Position numbers and translations under genes: made by a program. Shown here piece after piece: positions 59,590 to 64,000 of a stretch of DNA of 64,000 nt. The stretch's first letter is position 1, and the number at the start of each line of letters is the position of its first letter. Source of the stretch: Isoetes taiwanensis (Eukaryota; Streptophyta; Lycopodiopsida; Isoetales; Isoetaceae). The stretch spans positions 10,535,386 to 10,599,385 of the forward strand of contig JAJEKV010000025.1 in assembly GCA_021234155.1 (NCBI GenBank), read 5' to 3'. The notes below the pieces were generated by a model. It made no database searches. It had not been told where the DNA came from and saw only the letters and a program-made list of their open reading frames with translations.

Positions 59590-60864
59590 GTTTCAAATTC
59601 CAAAGTTTTGGGAAGCCTCCCCGTTTCAGTATACAACGACATTTACATGCTCACATAATTCTTGTGGAGAACACAGCTCATGTGTTAATCTCCAAAAGAC
59701 CAAGCTCTTGGTAGTTCAATCTTCTGCAGATAATCAGAATGAAGTTGAAGTTGTGAATAGCCACAAATAGCTTGGTGTAGAATTATGTAAGAACACACTT
59801 TGGGGAACAATGTATTACCAAGCCGCAGGACTACTGGCCGGAGAGCACTCTATGCAATGCAAAACAATTATTTTCGCCGGCTTCATGATTGGTCATGGAA
59901 AGCCCACTTTGTTTCCGTGCTTTGGTGGTGAACTTGTTTTAATCGCATGATTCTCAAGTCTTGGGGTCACGCATTAGTACTAGTGCTCGGGTAAAGCTTG
60001 AATTGGTGCAAAAGTCTTTTCTCACTTTTACAACGAGTCAAAACTACTTGCCCTCTATGCTATTATTTTATAAGAGACAGTTTCGGCCTCTTCAAATATT
60101 CTCGCCATGAAGAGCCATCTCCACTATATCGCTAAAGGTGCATCACATGGATGATGATAAAATTCCTTCGTCACATGTATAGAATCTCCCAACATTTGAA
60201 ACGATGTTGGAAAGAGAATTGTAATACATGGTTTTTCCCACGGGGTCTCCGCAAGTAACCGAATATTCTGCGATGGTGCTTCGCTAGTTCTCGATCCTCA
60301 GCTTTGCAACAATATTCATGGTCATTTTTCTAAGATATGGGATGCAGCCATCTTTAGCCCAAGTTAACCGTCATTATCATGCACATATAAATCCCACTTT
60401 TGCATCGGTAGGACCACAAGTTTATTTCCTTGCTTCCTTGTCCGTGAAAAAGCTTTGTAGCTATCAGACACCGCATAGGGTCCAAACAAGTTAAGGATTT
60501 CGAGAAAGGTAGATGGGAGCGGCCGCGAATTGCTACTCGGAAGGTGATTATATGCGATGTTATTAGTTATAGATTATCAAGATGAAAGTTTCATACCGCT
60601 ACATGTGTTGATTTTTAGATGGTCACTAATCGCTATTTGATCAGCATTTCATTCCATGTCGCCACAACTTCGTAGCCCTGACCGGTAATGACTTGAATTA
60701 TACATAATTTTGAGGTTCTAGATGAGCCTCTTCAATTATTGAGATCCCAATAGTCATCACCGCCATTTATATATTTTCTTTCGCTCGCCTGGGCATCATC
60801 ATTACTACAATGGTTTTTCCCTCGAAACCCTTTTGAGGTAGGGTTTTTAATCCTAGTAGTAATG
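59590..60864 (+). mobile_element. LINE relic of the same group as 15269-18066
   Basis: NLQKTKLLVVQSSAD (about 59690) matches the RT-end block NLAKTKVFAS of the nested LINE, followed by LGVELCKNTLWGT at the LGIEFSTTTHWD position. VNRHYHAHINPTFASVGPQV (60360-60420) matches HYQQQVNPRLTRGPHQYL. The 3' UTR hairpin is at 60800-60864: CATTACTAC pairs with GTAGTAATG around AAACCC...GGGTTT. Many frame breaks are present. The usual GTCCCAT tail is missing here. Confidence 0.7.
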
Positions 60865-61580
60865 CGTGATTCTGATCCGACGGATCGCGATTCTCGAAGC
60901 CGTGACGAAAGCATGCAAGAGTTAGACAGCGTTCTAGATGCATCAGAGATGCATTTCGGCCTCATCCCAAGGGGATCGCTATTTTCCCGCGATTCGCCTT
61001 CAAATTTCATCTGCCAGTTGTTTCAGTTATGTTCTATGCTCTCAGCGCAGGAGAGGGGCTTCCTTGCATGGGTTGACTTTCTGTGGCATTTCCTATCATT
61101 CTGTTTCTCTCGAATTCGACCTTTCCCCGGGCGATCCTTCCTCGGGCGCTTATCGTTTCTGGCTCTTCTTCTACCTCGCCTCATATGACCCGTCTTTCGG
61201 GCGATCCCTTCCCCGGCGCTTCCTATCTTCTTTCTCTCTCGTGATCTTCCTATTCTTCTCGCTCCGCCTCTACCCTGCGATTCTCCACTCATGGGCAATT
61301 TTCGGAAATTTCATCCTGATCGACGGAAGTTCTTCTTCGCATGTTGTTGTGTCATATGCGAATGCACTGAGAATGCGTGATCGACCAATTTTGGACGCGA
61401 CATTCTCCTCGAAATGACGAAAGCATGCAAGAGTTACGCGCACTGCGATGTATCAGATGCATTTCCTCGCCTCTCATCCTGCTATAGGGGATCGCGATTT
61501 CTTCCCCGCAGATTCGCCTTCTCAAATTTCATCTACCAGCCAGTTGTTTCGCTAAAAGTTATGTTCTATGCTCTCCTCCT
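60861..61580 (+). repeat. Two direct copies of a 180-200-bp unit about 510 bp apart
   Basis: AATGCGTGAT...CGAAAGCATGCAAGAGTTA...CAGATGCATTTC...ATTCGCCTTC...CAAATTTCATCT...TTATGTTCTATGCTCTC occurs at 60861-61042 and again at 61372-61580. Between them, CGGGCGATCC...CGGCGCTT is itself repeated at about 61129 and 61198. The repeats lie just ahead of a LINE 3' end, so they could be 5' promoter monomers of that LINE or a separate repeat. Confidence 0.7.
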
Positions 61581-61739
61581 CCCTCCCCTTAAGTATTTTG
61601 TTTATATATGTTGTTCATGGCATCGCCAACTTTTAATTTTCGAGGGTTTTTGTTCTTCTCTATTGTGTTTTGTGGTCTTATGCGTGCACAGTAATGCTGT
61701 AACGACGCTATTCTCTTTTGAGCGTAATTTTTGGGAAGT

Positions 61740-62105
61740 TTAGTACCGGCTATCTAGCCTAGGGCTTATCGCTAGGTTTTTCCTCAAACCGAAGGGGCTG
61801 GGTTTTTTAATCCCATGATAAGCCCTGTAAGGTGTACACCAGCCAAACATCTATGATATATTTTAGACAAGTAAACCAGCAGGACTGGATATTCCCCTGT
61901 GATTTTTTGTTTTTGGGTACTTTATATGCGCCTACCCACTCTCTCTACCATTGTAATTACATCATTGGATAAATAGAAAAGCCCCATCAAGAAAGTTAGG
62001 TCACGCGCGTAGTCGCTAAATGAGAATGGTTGTACTAAGCCATTGTATGGGTCCCATGGCTACTTGGTCTCTTCGCGGGACTAAAAATTCTATTCTATTC
62101 TCTCG
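61740..62105 (+). mobile_element. LINE 3' end with double-stem hairpin
   Basis: AGGGCTTATC at 61761-61770 pairs perfectly with GATAAGCCCT at 61817-61826, enclosing the inner stem AAACC/GGTTT. After about 220 bases comes the terminal block GGGTCCCATGGCTACTTGG...CGGGACTAAAAATTC and a TATTC tail ending near 62105. It has the same architecture as the nested LINE at 17916-18066. Confidence 0.75.
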
Positions 62106-62322
62106 CTTAAAGAAGGTGTCGCTATAGCATGAATGTATGAAATATAAATATTCAGATTTTCGCACCATATCGTTACATGTGTTAATATACACCATTGCCC
62201 ATGACAATGGGGCAATTGTAGCGCCTCTCGACAATCTTGTTCTTAAAAAGAGATGACACTAAAAAAAATAAGAATTGAAACCTGAAATGGCATGCGCTTG
62301 TTATTTAAGTACCGGGTTGCCG

Positions 62323-62980
62323 GGGTCTAGTGGTAACACACAATCCTAGAATTAATAGGTCTCAAGTTCGAGGCCGAGTCACTAGACCCAACAAGGCAAT
62401 GTTGATGTGGTGTGTATTATATGTCCAATCGCTACTAATGTGTATGACATAGAAGATCCTTTCTTCTAATTATATGTCACCCATATTCTCGGATCCTCAT
62501 CCACTAATGCAAACATGACTCTGATCTCCATATTCAAACATATCTTATTAGTTAATCTAACCCCTATTTGACTCCCCTCGGGCCAATTAACAACCTTAAC
62601 TTGAATCTATAAGATACTTAAATCCATAATTCTAAACATCATCCAAGAGGCTACTCATCTTAAATTCATAACAAACACACTTAATGTTGGTGTGGTGTGT
62701 GCATTTATATGCCCAATCTACATACCGGAATGTGGTACAGGACATATAGAAGTTGATGCTTCTTCTTCTCTAATTATTATATGTCACCCTATATCAATCC
62801 TCTCATCCACTAATGCAATATAGTTGATTCCATATCCTAAACATTATCTATTAGTTAATCTTAACTCCATTTGATCTTCATCAATTAACTAGCCATAACT
62901 TGAATCTATTATAATTTAAATCCATACTCCTAAACATCGGCCCATTAGCTACTCATCTTAAATTCATAACAACACACTTA
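62323..62980 (+). mobile_element. tRNA-headed SINE-like element with duplicated body
   Basis: The head (62323-62389) is tRNA-like. GGGTCTAGTG at 62323-62332 pairs with CACTAGACCC at 62380-62389 like an acceptor stem. An A-box-like TAGTGGTAACACA (62328-62340) and a B-box-like AGTTCGAGGCC (62365-62375) fit RNA polymerase III promoters. The body follows twice in tandem: 62401-62685 and 62686-62980, about 80% alike, each starting GTTGRTGTGGTGTGTR and ending CACACTTA. The anticodon region is not convincing for a working tRNA. Confidence 0.65.
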
Positions 62981-62989
62981 AGGTTGCAC

Positions 62990-64000
62990 TTGTAAAATAA
63001 TACAACTATATGTGAAATAAAATGGAGAATTTGAATACCACTATTAAACAATGAAATAGGAACCAATTCATACTATGTCATTGGCTCAAATCCCTTGTAA
63101 TTTATCTTCTCCTCGACAAAGAATGGATAAAACCCTGGTCGTACACGTTTTCTCTAGTAAAATGTATTGTTGTAGAATCGGCTAATAAAACAATTATGAG
63201 AATGCCTAATAACTAAGAAGAATGTGATAATTAGGGAGGCGCTAAGGATACATCTCTACGCCGTCACCGACTTCAAATGCATTGCCAAGGTTAATGCTAA
63301 AGTTGACTTTGAAATTTTTAGAGTACCGGCGAGGACTTCTCAGAGCTCTATACCTGAATTTTGAAGTTCTGCACTATGGGAACCTAGCCTATTAAGGCCA
63401 GTGCAGTAGGCCCTAGGAGCTAACATGCAATTATTTTCTAGCAATAATACCATAGCCTTCATCACCCAAATTATTAATAAGGATTACTTCGGCCTTCGCT
63501 TTTAAGTAAATTTTAGTTTTTTTCTTCTTCTTCTAGCGGCGCCAATAAATTTTATGCTTTCCTATAGGTATCAATTTAACACTATAGCCTTGTTTGAATA
63601 GCGTATTTACCTGACAGCTTTCCTAACTCCATATAGCTGTGTTTTCCTAATGCTATATAGCCTTGCTAAACACCTGTATTTTGCATCGTAACAAGGTGCT
63701 CTCAAGACAAGATAGTTCTCGTGATCTGAGGCTCTCGCAAAAAGACTTTGCAACACATTTGCCCAAATTTCACCGTGATTTCCAAACTCTACAATGGATT
63801 TTAGGTGGGTTCTTTGCGGTGACCATATGTGAATTTTCCCACGCCAATGGCAATAAGAATGCGATGTCACCGGCAATGCTACTCCATAGTTGGGCCGGAC
63901 GCAATCGACACCTAGCCACGACCACCTAGTGGAGAAGGTCGCAAATTTAGGTGGGGATTTTTTGTCAATTCAGCAATACGTAACTGAACGAAGTACACAA
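62990..64000. other. Right-edge DNA, nothing recognised
   Basis: Short frames at 63607-63876 (minus) and 63663-63929 (plus) overlap each other and match nothing known. A TATAGC..GTTTTCCTAATGC/CTAAAC patch near 63590-63680 repeats CTATATAGC twice. I see no element border. Confidence 0.3.

Noticed and set aside
62323-62389. Functional tRNA gene
   Set aside because: Acceptor-like pairing and both boxes are present, but the anticodon arm is not convincing and a repeat body follows directly. A SINE head fits better.

Overview
The window looks like nuclear DNA of a land plant. One well-preserved host gene, a plant-type VAC14 homologue, occupies the left edge on the minus strand, with 14 clean spliced exons running out of the window. 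The rest is AT-rich, intron-bearing, repeat-dominated DNA. A non-seed plant (lycophyte, fern or bryophyte) is my guess, from the Penelope-like element, the abundance of LINEs and several element types rarely noted in flowering plants. That placement is inference and is not proven by the sequence.

Layout. 0-3 kb: VAC14 (minus). 3-10 kb: its upstream region, then intergenic DNA with a 129-bp foldback flanked by 11-bp direct repeats (4.0-4.15 kb), several tandem repeats (7.2-8.8 kb) and a LINE 3' end (10.0 kb). 11-12 kb: a degraded Myb/SANT (trihelix-like) gene (minus). 13.2-24.9 kb: a Penelope-like retroelement (PLE) with a spliced N-terminal exon, followed head-to-tail by a partial second copy. 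A 2.8-kb LINE sits inside the intron of the first copy, and the second copy preserves the empty site. 24.9-26.2 kb: an ORF1-only LINE (minus) with a poly(A) tail. 28.7-29.1 kb: a coiled-coil gene fragment related to a gene at 40.5-41.4 kb. 29.1-30.2 kb: a Ty1/copia fragment. 30.2-31.8 kb: a LINE 3' end and a second ORF1-only LINE. 32.4-35.7 kb: remains of a DNA-transposase-like gene with conserved acidic motifs. 36.5-39.5 kb (minus): a Ulp1-like protease next to a HAD/FCP1-like domain. 41.8-43.7 kb (minus): a nearly whole hAT transposase gene with one intron. 43.8-48.9 kb (minus): an L1-type LINE. 51.5-57.0 kb: an old Ty1/copia element with both LTRs. 59.6-62.1 kb: LINE relics sharing a 3' hairpin. 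62.3-63.0 kb: a tRNA-headed SINE-like element whose body is duplicated.

The elements do not form a joint pathway. They are layers of insertion around one housekeeping gene. The most informative structures are the PLE tandem with its retained intron, the two ORF1-only LINEs, the compensating 3' hairpin shared by LINE tails, and the foldback at 4 kb. The two PLE copies differ almost only at CAG/CTG positions, and not by C-to-T changes. This suggests that consensus errors at CHG-methylated sites damage the reading frames in the repeats, while the VAC14 exons are clean. Frame breaks reported for the repeats should be read with that in mind.
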